From positions 310,001-374,000 of the forward strand of contig JAEPNY010000001.1 in assembly GCA_017643165.1 (NCBI GenBank): DNA of 64,000 nucleotides. The letters are read 5' to 3'. Source of the stretch: Psychroserpens sp. GTDB lineage: Bacteria; Bacteroidota; Bacteroidia; Flavobacteriales; Flavobacteriaceae. The position numbers and the translations under genes were made by a program. The notes under the pieces are model-generated. The model worked only from the letters and a program-made list of their open reading frames with translations. It was not told where the DNA came from and made no database searches. This document shows, piece by piece, positions 24,075 through 32,605 of the stretch. Each line of letters starts with the position of its first letter. Within the stretch, counting starts at the first letter, position 1.

Positions 24075-24189
24075 ACGTTTACCGCTCGATCTGAATATTT
24101 CAATAAGATTGAATATGGATTTGTGTTTTAAATTCATCGTTGTATCTATAATTATTTAACGATACAAAGATGCGAAAGGTATGATGGCT

Positions 24190-24204
24190 ATACTATGATA
24201 GTAT
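24190..24204. repeat. Perfect 15-base palindrome ATACTATGATAGTAT
   Basis: Seven-base arms around a single G. It abuts the first half-site of block 2 and shares the ATAGTA core with the palindrome at 24061. Confidence 0.55.
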
Positions 24205-24237
24205 TTCCCTATGAATTGTCAATATTTCCCTAAGCAA
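24201..24237. repeat. Repeat block 2: paired ATTTCCCTA half-sites around AATTGTCAAT
   Basis: ATTTCCCTATGAA (24203-24215) and ATTTCCCTAAGCAA (24224-24237) are direct half-sites 21 bases apart, with AATTGTCAAT (24214-24223) between them. The second overlaps the 3' end of the AraC gene. Confidence 0.6.
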
Positions 24238-25069
24238 CGTTTTGTTGTTGTTTTTTGAAGGCTGAAGGCGTTAAACCTGTTTGTTTTTTAAATAAACGGC
24301 TAAGGTGAGAAGCATCCTCAAAACCAATATCATAAGCGATTTTCTTAGCTGAGCGATCGGTGTATAATAATTGACGTTTGGTTTCAAGAACTAAGCGTTC
24401 ATGAATGATTTGTAAAGGACTACGTCCATATTTGGCAAAGGTATTCGATAAGGTTTTGGGAGATTTAAAAAGCTTATCTGCATAGAACGTTACGCTATGC
24501 GCTTCCTTATAATGTAATTCGACCAACAAATTATAATGTCTTAGAAGATCATTCGGACTTTTAGTTGTTAGTTCATTTTCAGAATTCGATTTGAGAAGAC
24601 GTGTCGTTTTAATAATAAAACGCGCCATTAACATGCGAAGCATTTCGGCTTGAATGTTATCTGTAGTTTCTAATTCATCTAAAAATACCTGATGAAGTAT
24701 GTTGAATTTTTCTTGCTCGGAATCATCTAGAGTTACGATTGGAATATGGGTGTTTCCGAAGAATAATAGTCCAACACAACCCACTTCCTGATCATGATCT
24801 TTAATACAATAGAACTCGCGATTGAATTGATAGACGATGAGATCGTCTCCAGAAATATATTCCAAAAACTGGATCACTGTTACTGTTAAAATTTGATGCG
24901 GTTGCAAGGTTACAGGAACACCATCTACTATAAATTCAGCTGGATGATCTGTTGCCCAAATAAAGGTATATAGTCCTGTAGGTTTTGAAGTCGAATAGTT
25001 TTGAAGAAGCTCTTCATTACCTACTTTAAGAAGGGCATCGGTAGAAAATTCTGAAAATACTTGCGTCAT
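24230..25069 (-). CDS. AraC-family transcriptional regulator (cupin N-terminus)
   Basis: 279 residues. The N-terminal half reads as a cupin-like ligand domain (YTFIWATDHPAEFIVDGVPVTLQPHQILTV). The C-terminal about 100 residues hold the two AraC helix-turn-helix units: HYKEAHSVTFYADKLFKSPKTLS and AKKIAYDIGFEDASHLSRLFKKQTGLTPSAFK. It is expressed away from the triplicated cluster terminator and toward the AhpD-like gene; the gap after it holds repeated half-sites that fit a dimeric AraC regulator. The inducer is unknown. Confidence 0.9.
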   Translation of the reverse strand: MTQVFSEFSTDALLKVGNEELLQNYSTSKPTGLYTFIWATDHPAEFIVDGVPVTLQPHQILTVTVIQFLEYISGDDLIVYQFNREFYCIKDHDQEVGCVGLLFFGNTHIPIVTLDDSEQEKFNILHQVFLDELETTDNIQAEMLRMLMARFIIKTTRLLKSNSENELTTKSPNDLLRHYNLLVELHYKEAHSVTFYADKLFKSPKTLSNTFAKYGRSPLQIIHERLVLETKRQLLYTDRSAKKIAYDIGFEDASHLSRLFKKQTGLTPSAFKKQQQNVA

Positions 25070-25107
25070 GGGAACTTAGTCTTACTGCAATTTAATTCAT
25101 TACAAAT

Positions 25108-25140
25108 AAAAAAGGCATAAGTAAATTTCATCTATGCCTT
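25108..25140 (-). terminator. Intrinsic terminator of the triplicated cluster
   Basis: Read on the - strand, AAGGCATA and TATGCCTT pair across a 13-base loop and are followed by a T-tract. It lies just past the stop of the third gene of the cluster. Confidence 0.75.
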
Positions 25141-25159
25141 CAGTTGTAATTTTTAAAGT

Positions 25160-27550
25160 TTAAATATCGTCGACACTAATCTCTATGGCTTCTGAAATGA
25201 GCTTTCCTGTATTAGTCGTTCCTTCAATAAAGACTTTTATCTGCTTTGTATTGGTATCCAAAAATTTCAAGTTTATCATATTGGTGTCGTCAATTTCGGC
25301 TTCTGGAATCCAATCTATCACACCATAATCTCTAAAGAAGTCGGTGTTGTAATACACATATTTTGGTGCATAGTATTGCTTTTCAGACGTGAAGGTTAAA
25401 GGCAATCCGATTTTTTGATTAAACTTGAGTCGCTTATCGTTTTTGAATTTTAAGTTTGGATCTGTTTTAATATGAATACTTCCGGCTGCACTTGGCTGCG
25501 CAGCATCATATTGTTTATTTGTAAGATCGATTGCGATATAATCGATATCCTTCATGTCGAAATTAAAGAAGATATCAAAGTTCAAGACACGTTGTCCATT
25601 CCAATAAATAAGTGGGGCAACTGGTTCTCCAAATCGCCATCTAACAACAGAAAATCGTCCGAAGTTTTGTGATGTTTGATAGCCTTGTCCGTTTAAATAC
25701 GTAGCAAGATCTACAGTATTATTACGTTTATCATCATCAAATAAATCAACGCGTCCACCTCCAAATTTACGTGAAAGCTCATCAAAACGTTTTTTCTGAA
25801 TGTTCGCTTGTACAACAACTTCATCAAGTTGTTCTACCTTTTCCCAAGACTGATCAAATACGATATCTGATGAATTGGCTTCGAATCGCGTTTGTTCTCT
25901 ATAATTGAAAAGATCAAGCTTGGGTCTTATGCTTGGGACTTTTATAGGTCTTAATTGTACGCTTAAATTTGCCTTCTTCATTTTTGACTCGCTTATAACT
26001 TCAGTGAATTCTAACATGTCTTCATCTTCAATAATAAAGCCTTTATCAGCGAAGGTTGACTCGCCATCTTTTAGAACATAAGCTTGCGCTTCATGGTTTT
26101 TAGAGGTATGAAGAATAAATTTCCCATCACCTTTATGCTTTGTACTCGTGGCTTTAAAAGCGATACCTTGCTCAAAATCGTACAACTGCTGAGGTGGGTT
26201 GTTGAAGATATTACTCCAATTATAACTACTCCATCCTTGAGTTAAGAGTAGGTTATCTAAATCAAATTTCTTTTTTGCTGTAATGTCTGTAAAATAATAG
26301 CGTGCGTTTTCTATATAGCCTTTTACATAGGGTTGCAGCATCGTATAAGATAGTATATTATGATGTGTATTATAAGACTTTGTCTCCGCTGGCATTACAG
26401 AAACACTAACATTTGCGGTTTCATTTTCTGCAAGAGCATTTAAAGGTATTTGAACGGCCAATGAATCAGACTCTTTTCTGAAATAAGTCGAATTAGTTGT
26501 TACTGTCTGCAGTCCATCAAAGTTGAAATATAAGCGCTCTAGTATCGGCTGATTTTTTTCATTAAATACAGTGAATATATTAAGTCCAGGTTCAAGATTT
26601 TTCTTTTCAATTGCGAGTGATACATTCAAAGCATTATTAAACTGAAAATTATTGGTGCTTGATTTATACCCATTATGGATCATCAAAGTATAGGGTTTCC
26701 CTGAGATTATTGGAAGGGTTTGCGCATTGGTATTGAACGTCAACATAACTTTAGATCGTAATTCGTTCAACATCAAATTAACACCTTTACTTTGACTAAA
26801 ATTTAAATCAAATGTTTGTATTCGGTTTCTAAAGTCAATGTCAACTTTGTACCGTTTGTTCGCTTCATGTCGAAATGTGAATTTACCAATTCCCATATCG
26901 TTAGTTTTAAATTGAGTAACAATGTTTTCGTTTTGATCTAGGATTCGTCCCGAAATATTTTGAATACCAAATCCTTTAACATCTTTGATCACCACACCGA
27001 TATTGTTTTCAGCGTTAGCTACAATATGTCCGCCTTCAGGTAAGAACTGAGCATCTAATTTAGATGTTATCTCTTCAGTTGCAACGTCCAATTCCGAAGG
27101 ATCAACAATTTTAATGTTCTGAACAAAGTAATTTTGCTCATCGAAGTTCCGCATCCAATTCGTATAGGCTTTGAACGTATAATTCCCAGTTGTAAATAAG
27201 CTGTCTACATTGAAAAGTCCGTTTGCTTTACCTTCTTTAGCCCAAAGCATCTGTTCTTTAATTGTATTATTGTCTTTATCCGAAATGACAGCATACACGT
27301 TGGTGGTTTGGGTTGAAGGTTTTTTAGTATTCTTATCAAAAACATATACACTGAATCCGATAGTTTCACCCTGTATATACAAGGACTTGTTGAGATGTCC
27401 GAATGCGACTTCTCGAGGTAAATTTACATAGTTATCATATGAGGATTTAAGGTCAATTTTGCTTTGCGCCAATATTGGTGTAATACTGAGCAAACAAAAC
27501 ACAAAAGCGATCAATTTAGAGGTTTTAGTAGTGTCAAAATTGTGTTTCAT
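25160..27550 (-). CDS. Large secreted MG-like / TonB-plug-like protein, copy 1
   Basis: 796 residues, signal peptide to about residue 28 (SITPILAQ). About 30-160 is macroglobulin-like: LPREVAFGHLNKSLYIQGETIGFSVYVFD, FKAYTNWMRNF. About 165-260 carries QFLPEGGH and VVIKDVKGFGI, and about 420-450 LDNLLLTQGWSSYNW. About 640-720 resembles a TonB-receptor plug (PLIYWNGQRVL ... DMKDIDYIAIDL), yet no beta-barrel follows; the end is another beta domain (VFIEGTTNTGKLISEAIEI). Here the plug end reads AAGSIHIKTD and is the most divergent of the three copies. Last gene of the three-gene operon. Function unknown; probably cell envelope, outer-membrane associated. Confidence 0.72.
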   Translation of the reverse strand: MKHNFDTTKTSKLIAFVFCLLSITPILAQSKIDLKSSYDNYVNLPREVAFGHLNKSLYIQGETIGFSVYVFDKNTKKPSTQTTNVYAVISDKDNNTIKEQMLWAKEGKANGLFNVDSLFTTGNYTFKAYTNWMRNFDEQNYFVQNIKIVDPSELDVATEEITSKLDAQFLPEGGHIVANAENNIGVVIKDVKGFGIQNISGRILDQNENIVTQFKTNDMGIGKFTFRHEANKRYKVDIDFRNRIQTFDLNFSQSKGVNLMLNELRSKVMLTFNTNAQTLPIISGKPYTLMIHNGYKSSTNNFQFNNALNVSLAIEKKNLEPGLNIFTVFNEKNQPILERLYFNFDGLQTVTTNSTYFRKESDSLAVQIPLNALAENETANVSVSVMPAETKSYNTHHNILSYTMLQPYVKGYIENARYYFTDITAKKKFDLDNLLLTQGWSSYNWSNIFNNPPQQLYDFEQGIAFKATSTKHKGDGKFILHTSKNHEAQAYVLKDGESTFADKGFIIEDEDMLEFTEVISESKMKKANLSVQLRPIKVPSIRPKLDLFNYREQTRFEANSSDIVFDQSWEKVEQLDEVVVQANIQKKRFDELSRKFGGGRVDLFDDDKRNNTVDLATYLNGQGYQTSQNFGRFSVVRWRFGEPVAPLIYWNGQRVLNFDIFFNFDMKDIDYIAIDLTNKQYDAAQPSAAGSIHIKTDPNLKFKNDKRLKFNQKIGLPLTFTSEKQYYAPKYVYYNTDFFRDYGVIDWIPEAEIDDTNMINLKFLDTNTKQIKVFIEGTTNTGKLISEAIEISVDDI

Positions 27551-27575
27551 AGCAGAGGATGATTTTTGAGTTTAA

Positions 27576-29951
27576 CTAATTAATAGTAATCACTTTATCT
27601 TGCACAAGAAATGTGCCGTTATTTCCTACACCTTCTATAAATAATCGGAACTCATCGTTGGAAGTATCTTTTACTTTAAGGACCAATTGACCATTATCAT
27701 TTAGTTTAAGGTCAGGATACCAATCGATCACGCCATAATTCTGAAAGAAGTCACTTCTGTAGTATGTATAAACGGGTGCATAGAATTTTTTTGGTGTTGC
27801 AAAGGCTAATGGAGGTTTTACGGGTTGACCAACTTCAGCCGTCGTCGTATAGCGTTTAGTTCTTAGTTGCGGATTCGTAAAAATCTTTATAACACCTCCT
27901 GCGCCGCGAACACCTTCTCCAAGGCCTTGTCTGTCTACTTGAACATAGTCAACAATTGACATATCTAAATTCACTAATATACCTGTATCATTGAGTAATT
28001 GTCCATCGAGATAAATAATAGGTGAGGAGTTGGCTTGATTTAAATTGGTGCGTCTTGTATTTTGTATCACTAATGTCACACCGTTTTCGTAAACCGTAAA
28101 TCCTTTTGAGGCAATATAATTCCCAAATGTGGTAAAACCATCGCGTTGTACATCGGTTAAGAAGTCGACTTGTCCGCTTAATTTGTCTCGAATTTTCTCC
28201 ATGCGCTCTTCGTCTTTTTTAGCCGTTAAAAAAACTTCATCGAGTTCTTCTATTTCTTTCCACGAATTGTCTAGTAATGGTTCTTCAACACTGTAGAGCG
28301 TTGCAGAATAATTGTTGATTCCAAGCGCATCATATGACAATCCTAAACTTGGAATTGTAGTAGGGCTAAATTGCGCGTATACACCAGGTCGGCTTACGCG
28401 ATTTCGCTTTTCTAAGGCACCAATGATTATGGATTCATCTTCGTAAGGACGTAACCCTTTTACATCAAACGAGTCTTCATTGTCATAGATTTCAACGGTT
28501 AAACTTGATGAATTTTTTAAAGGATAAATAATAAAGGAATTCGTCTTTTTATTGCGAATATTCGCCTTTAAACTTATACCGTTTTCAAAGGCATAATTGG
28601 CTTTTGGACTGGCATTAAAGATGTCATTCCATTCATAGCTACTCCAGCCTTGTGTCAATAATAAATTATCTAGTTCAGCTCGTTTTTTACGGTCAACATT
28701 ATTGAAATAGTATTTGGCATTTTCAACATAACCCTTTAAATACGGTTGTAAATAATTGTACGAAACGATATCATGATGACTGTTGTAAGATTTTGTACTT
28801 GCAGGAAGCACAGAAACACTGAAGTTGTTCAAGGCAGTTGCATCGGCACTCAAAATAGGAATTTTTATAATAAGTGAATCCTCTTGTTTTCTAACAATCT
28901 CTTGTCCAATTTGGAACGTTTTAATCCCTTCGTGTTTAAAAAATAAACGTTCTAAAAGCGGTCGATCTTTATCATCAAATAATGTGATGATATTTATACC
29001 TGAATACAAATCGCTGTAGTTTATGAGTCGAGCTACCTCTGGTTTGTCATCGAAGTTAACGTCAATTACCTTTAATTCTTTACCATTGCTTAGAGCTAAT
29101 TTAAATGTCTTGTTTGCAATTGAATTTAAAGTGTTGTTATTAGTCCGAAATACTAAGGCGACTCTATTTTCTAGATCGGTTAGGTTCATTGTGATTCCAT
29201 TGGCATCGGCTGGAGCAATAGAAAATTCATCTTGATTCTCGGTATTTAACTTAACGTTGTATTGTATGTCCTTTTGAGGAATTAGACTAAATTTTGTAAT
29301 CCCGTAGGTATTGGTTTTAAAGTTTGATATTTCAGTTCCAGTATTATCAGTCACGATGCCGCTAACATTCGGAATTCCAAACCCATTAACATCTTTTATC
29401 ACCACACCAATAGTATTTTGGACGTCTAAAACCATGTGGCCGCCTTCAGGCAAGAACTGAGCGTCAACTTTTGAATCTTTTGATTTAGGTTTGGTATTAT
29501 TATCATCGGGATTTATCACTTTAATATTTTGAACAAAGAAATTGTGTTCATCAAAATTTCGCATCCAATTTGTATATGCCTTAAACTGATAGTCACCTGT
29601 GGCCATTGTAGAATCGATTTTAAATAATCCTGAAGCTACTCCTTCAGAGGCTAGTACAAGTTTCTTTTTTATAATTTTCCCAGAGTTGTTTTCGAGTGTA
29701 CAGTAGATATTCGTTGTGATTTCCGAAGGCTTTTTAGATGATTTATCTAAAATATAGATCGCGAAACCTAGACTTTCACCTTGAATGAGCGTCGTTTTGT
29801 TGAGATGGCCATAAGCAACCTCTCTAGGAAGTTCAGTGTATGCTTTGTAGGCATTAAATAGTTTGGCGTCAGATACATTCTGAGCACTTGATAATGTTCC
29901 GAAGCAAATAATACAGACTAAGGAAAGTAGTTTGGAGTGGTTCATAGTCAT
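27576..29951 (-). CDS. Large secreted MG-like / TonB-plug-like protein, copy 2
   Basis: 791 residues, signal peptide to about residue 23 (GTLSSAQ). Same order as its neighbours: LPREVAYGHLNKTTLIQGESLGFAIYILD, FKAYTNWMRNFDE, QFLPEGGHMVLD, FFKHEGI, LDNLLLTQGWSSYEW, then the plug-like stretch PIIYLDGQLLND ... DYVQVDRQGLGEG ... GGVIKIFTN and a final beta domain (RLFIEGVGNNGTFLVQ). The plug-like end keeps the GVI-x-I-x-T pattern of true receptors. It is closest to copy 3. Spacing to copy 1 is 25 bases. Confidence 0.72.
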   Translation of the reverse strand: MTMNHSKLLSLVCIICFGTLSSAQNVSDAKLFNAYKAYTELPREVAYGHLNKTTLIQGESLGFAIYILDKSSKKPSEITTNIYCTLENNSGKIIKKKLVLASEGVASGLFKIDSTMATGDYQFKAYTNWMRNFDEHNFFVQNIKVINPDDNNTKPKSKDSKVDAQFLPEGGHMVLDVQNTIGVVIKDVNGFGIPNVSGIVTDNTGTEISNFKTNTYGITKFSLIPQKDIQYNVKLNTENQDEFSIAPADANGITMNLTDLENRVALVFRTNNNTLNSIANKTFKLALSNGKELKVIDVNFDDKPEVARLINYSDLYSGINIITLFDDKDRPLLERLFFKHEGIKTFQIGQEIVRKQEDSLIIKIPILSADATALNNFSVSVLPASTKSYNSHHDIVSYNYLQPYLKGYVENAKYYFNNVDRKKRAELDNLLLTQGWSSYEWNDIFNASPKANYAFENGISLKANIRNKKTNSFIIYPLKNSSSLTVEIYDNEDSFDVKGLRPYEDESIIIGALEKRNRVSRPGVYAQFSPTTIPSLGLSYDALGINNYSATLYSVEEPLLDNSWKEIEELDEVFLTAKKDEERMEKIRDKLSGQVDFLTDVQRDGFTTFGNYIASKGFTVYENGVTLVIQNTRRTNLNQANSSPIIYLDGQLLNDTGILVNLDMSIVDYVQVDRQGLGEGVRGAGGVIKIFTNPQLRTKRYTTTAEVGQPVKPPLAFATPKKFYAPVYTYYRSDFFQNYGVIDWYPDLKLNDNGQLVLKVKDTSNDEFRLFIEGVGNNGTFLVQDKVITIN

Positions 29952-29982
29952 AGCTATTAAGACTAGTAAATATGGTTATAGT

Positions 29983-32403
29983 TTAATTTGAATTATTGAT
30001 GTTAATCGTTCTCACTTCAGAAATAAAACTGCCATCGTTAGCAGTGCCTTCAATAAAAACTTTTAGCGCATCATTTTTGGTGTCTTTGATTTTTAGCTTA
30101 AGCGTTCCGTCTGCTGCAAGCGTGCAATTACCAAACCAATCAATCACACCGAAGGCTTTAAAGAATTCACTGGTATACTCTTCATATTTAGGAGCATAAA
30201 ATTTCTTTTGAGGCTCAAAACTTAATGGGACTTCGACTTCTTGACCTGGTTCTAATTGCACTTCGTATTCACGCGTACGCAATTGATTATTAGTAAATAT
30301 TTTAATCACACCATTAGAACCTCTAATGCCTTCACCTAATCCTTGTTTGTCTACAATGATATAGTCAACTGTAGTCATGTCAAGATCCATTAAAAAGCGA
30401 TGGTCTTCGTTGTCTATGACCATGTTATTGAGATAGATGATTGGCCTTAATTGTTCGGTATTATCTTGAAACGTTGTACGTCTTGGAATGGTAATCATAA
30501 GCGATCTTGGATCACGTGGGTCTTGAAATACGTTATATCCTTTTGTGGCGATATACGATGCGAAATCAGTGGTGTTTTTTCGTTGTGCATCATTAAAAAA
30601 TTCTACTCGGCCTTTATTTAGTCGTTTGATTTTTTCAACTCTATTTTCATAACGCTTTGCACTTACTTCAACTTCTCCAAGTTGCTCAATTCTTCCCCAA
30701 GATTCATCAAGTATCGGAAGTCTTGAACTATATCTGTAAGAGTTTTCATTTTTATATTTTAATATGGAAAACCGTTGTTTAATCTCAGGAATTGTTGATG
30801 GTGTAAACTGCACATATAAATTAGGCTTTTCAACTTGGTCTTTCTTATTGATAACACCAATTTTGAATGTCTCACCTTCAGTAGGGAGTAAGCCTCTTAC
30901 TCTAAAACTCCGTTGTCCTTCAGGGACATCTAAGGTAATTGTAGGTGTATTTTTTTGCGGATAAATCAAAAATTTATTCCCTTTTGTGGTATTTACATTT
31001 GCATTAATGATTAAACCATCCTCAAAGTCAAATTCTTTGATTGGAGGATTATTAAAAATGGAAGTCCAATTGTAACTACTCCATCCTTGAGTGATCAAAA
31101 GTTGATCGAGTTCTAATTTCTTTTTGCGATCTACATTTGTGAAGTAGTACTTGGCATTTTCAATTTTACCTTTAACATAAGGTCTCAGGTAAGTATTTGA
31201 TAAAATGTTATGATGATGATTGTAGGATTTGGTTCCACTTGGCAAAATCGATATACTGAGGTTATGCAGCTTAGCGACATTTATTGATTTCGCCGTCAAT
31301 GAGAGCTCCAGAGAATCCTGAAGTTTCTTTACAGAATGACTATCTGTAGTTACATAATTGATGCCATCGTGTTTAAAAAATAAACGTTCAAGTATTGGTT
31401 TGTTATCTTCTGAAAAGAGTGTGATTATGTTAATACCTGTAAATAGGTCTAGCTTAGATATGAGTAATTTCACTTCTGAGTTCTCACCAAACTTAACATC
31501 TGAAACATTGAGCTGATTCCCATTACTAATTGCCATTTTAAAGGTTTGATCTTTGATATCTGGTAAGGTCATATAATTGGTGCGGAAGGCAATGGCAATC
31601 TTATCATTTAGGTCTGATACGCTCATGGTTACGCCTTTAGATTCTCCCGTCTCTAAAGTCAATGAAGATTCTTCCAAATCATTAAAATTTACCTTATAAA
31701 TGCGTCGGCTCTCTGGCGTAAATTCATATTTAGCAATACCAAATGCGTTGGTAGTGAAATTCGTAATTTCATTCCCGTTGGAATCAGTAACTATTCCTGT
31801 TAGGTTTGACATTCCAAAGCCAAAATCATCTTTTACAATGACTCCCATGGTATTCTTTGTGTCTAAGATGAGATGTCCGCCCTCGGGCAAGAATTGAGCA
31901 TCGATTTCATAATAGTCTTCTTCCTCTTCATAATCGAAATCATCAGGATTATTGACTTGTATATATTGGGTGTAAAAGTTGGGTTCTTCAAAATTCTTCA
32001 TCCAATTCGTATAGGCTTTAAACACATAATTGCCTGAAGGGAATGCATCGTCAATTTCAAATAAACCTGAGGCAATACCATCATTAGCTAAGACTAATTG
32101 TTTTTTTAGAACCTTACCAGATCGTGTTTCAAGCGTGCAATACACATTTCTTGTAACTACCGAAGCGCGTTTGGTGAACTTGTCAAATAGGTAAACAGTA
32201 AAGCCCAGAGACTCACCGCTAACGAATGTCGATTTATTTAAATGCGCGTAACACGTTTCTCTGGGTAATTGTATATAGGATTGGTAATTTTCAAAAAGGA
32301 TGTCCTCGTTTTTTTCTTGTGCGTTGACTAGAAATGCCATAAAAAAACTCAAACAGAACAAGGCAATTTTCACATTTGTGAAAGTGGAGTGGGAAGTTTT
32401 CAT
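29983..32403 (-). CDS. Large secreted MG-like / TonB-plug-like protein, copy 3 (first transcribed)
   Basis: 806 residues, signal peptide to about residue 29 (MAFLVNAQ). It repeats the plan: LPRETCYAHLNKSTFVSGESLGFTVYLFD, FKAYTNWMKNFEE, an acidic insert EEEEDYYEIDAQFLPEGGH, FFKHDGI, LDQLLITQGWSSYNW, then PIIYLNNMVIDNEDH ... IIVDKQGLGEGIRGSNGVIKIFTN. Ends KVFIEGTANDGSFISEV. First gene of the operon; the 202-base divergent gap to ppc must hold its promoter, but no exact TAnnTTTG is seen there. Confidence 0.72.
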   Translation of the reverse strand: MKTSHSTFTNVKIALFCLSFFMAFLVNAQEKNEDILFENYQSYIQLPRETCYAHLNKSTFVSGESLGFTVYLFDKFTKRASVVTRNVYCTLETRSGKVLKKQLVLANDGIASGLFEIDDAFPSGNYVFKAYTNWMKNFEEPNFYTQYIQVNNPDDFDYEEEEDYYEIDAQFLPEGGHLILDTKNTMGVIVKDDFGFGMSNLTGIVTDSNGNEITNFTTNAFGIAKYEFTPESRRIYKVNFNDLEESSLTLETGESKGVTMSVSDLNDKIAIAFRTNYMTLPDIKDQTFKMAISNGNQLNVSDVKFGENSEVKLLISKLDLFTGINIITLFSEDNKPILERLFFKHDGINYVTTDSHSVKKLQDSLELSLTAKSINVAKLHNLSISILPSGTKSYNHHHNILSNTYLRPYVKGKIENAKYYFTNVDRKKKLELDQLLITQGWSSYNWTSIFNNPPIKEFDFEDGLIINANVNTTKGNKFLIYPQKNTPTITLDVPEGQRSFRVRGLLPTEGETFKIGVINKKDQVEKPNLYVQFTPSTIPEIKQRFSILKYKNENSYRYSSRLPILDESWGRIEQLGEVEVSAKRYENRVEKIKRLNKGRVEFFNDAQRKNTTDFASYIATKGYNVFQDPRDPRSLMITIPRRTTFQDNTEQLRPIIYLNNMVIDNEDHRFLMDLDMTTVDYIIVDKQGLGEGIRGSNGVIKIFTNNQLRTREYEVQLEPGQEVEVPLSFEPQKKFYAPKYEEYTSEFFKAFGVIDWFGNCTLAADGTLKLKIKDTKNDALKVFIEGTANDGSFISEVRTININNSN

Positions 32404-32605
32404 AGCCTAAATCGTTGATTCAATGTATAAAGTTAGTTCAAAACAGAAAATTTTCTCTTATCAGAACTATTAATTTCTAGTTAAAATTTGATTTTATTGA
32501 TAGATTATTAACGACTGCTTTTTAAAACTGAAAATTCTGTAAAAAATAAAAAGGACTTGTTTTAAACCCTTATGCTTTAGTATTTTTATCTAAAGCTAAA
32601 ACGAT

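Larger units (their letters stand above)
23870..24229. promoter_or_regulatory. 360-base regulatory gap upstream of the AhpD-like gene
   Basis: No gene is visible. The stretch holds two imperfect copies of a ~33-base block, two palindromes, and two near-consensus -7 elements on the - strand (CAACTTTG near 23915-23922 and CATCTTTG near 24164-24171, each with C in place of the first T). It is best read as the control region of the AhpD-like/cupredoxin-like pair. Confidence 0.5.

Noticed and set aside
25160-32403. Recent DNA duplication or assembly error in the triplicated cluster
   Set aside because: The copies share protein motifs but differ throughout at the DNA level, so the duplication is old and real.
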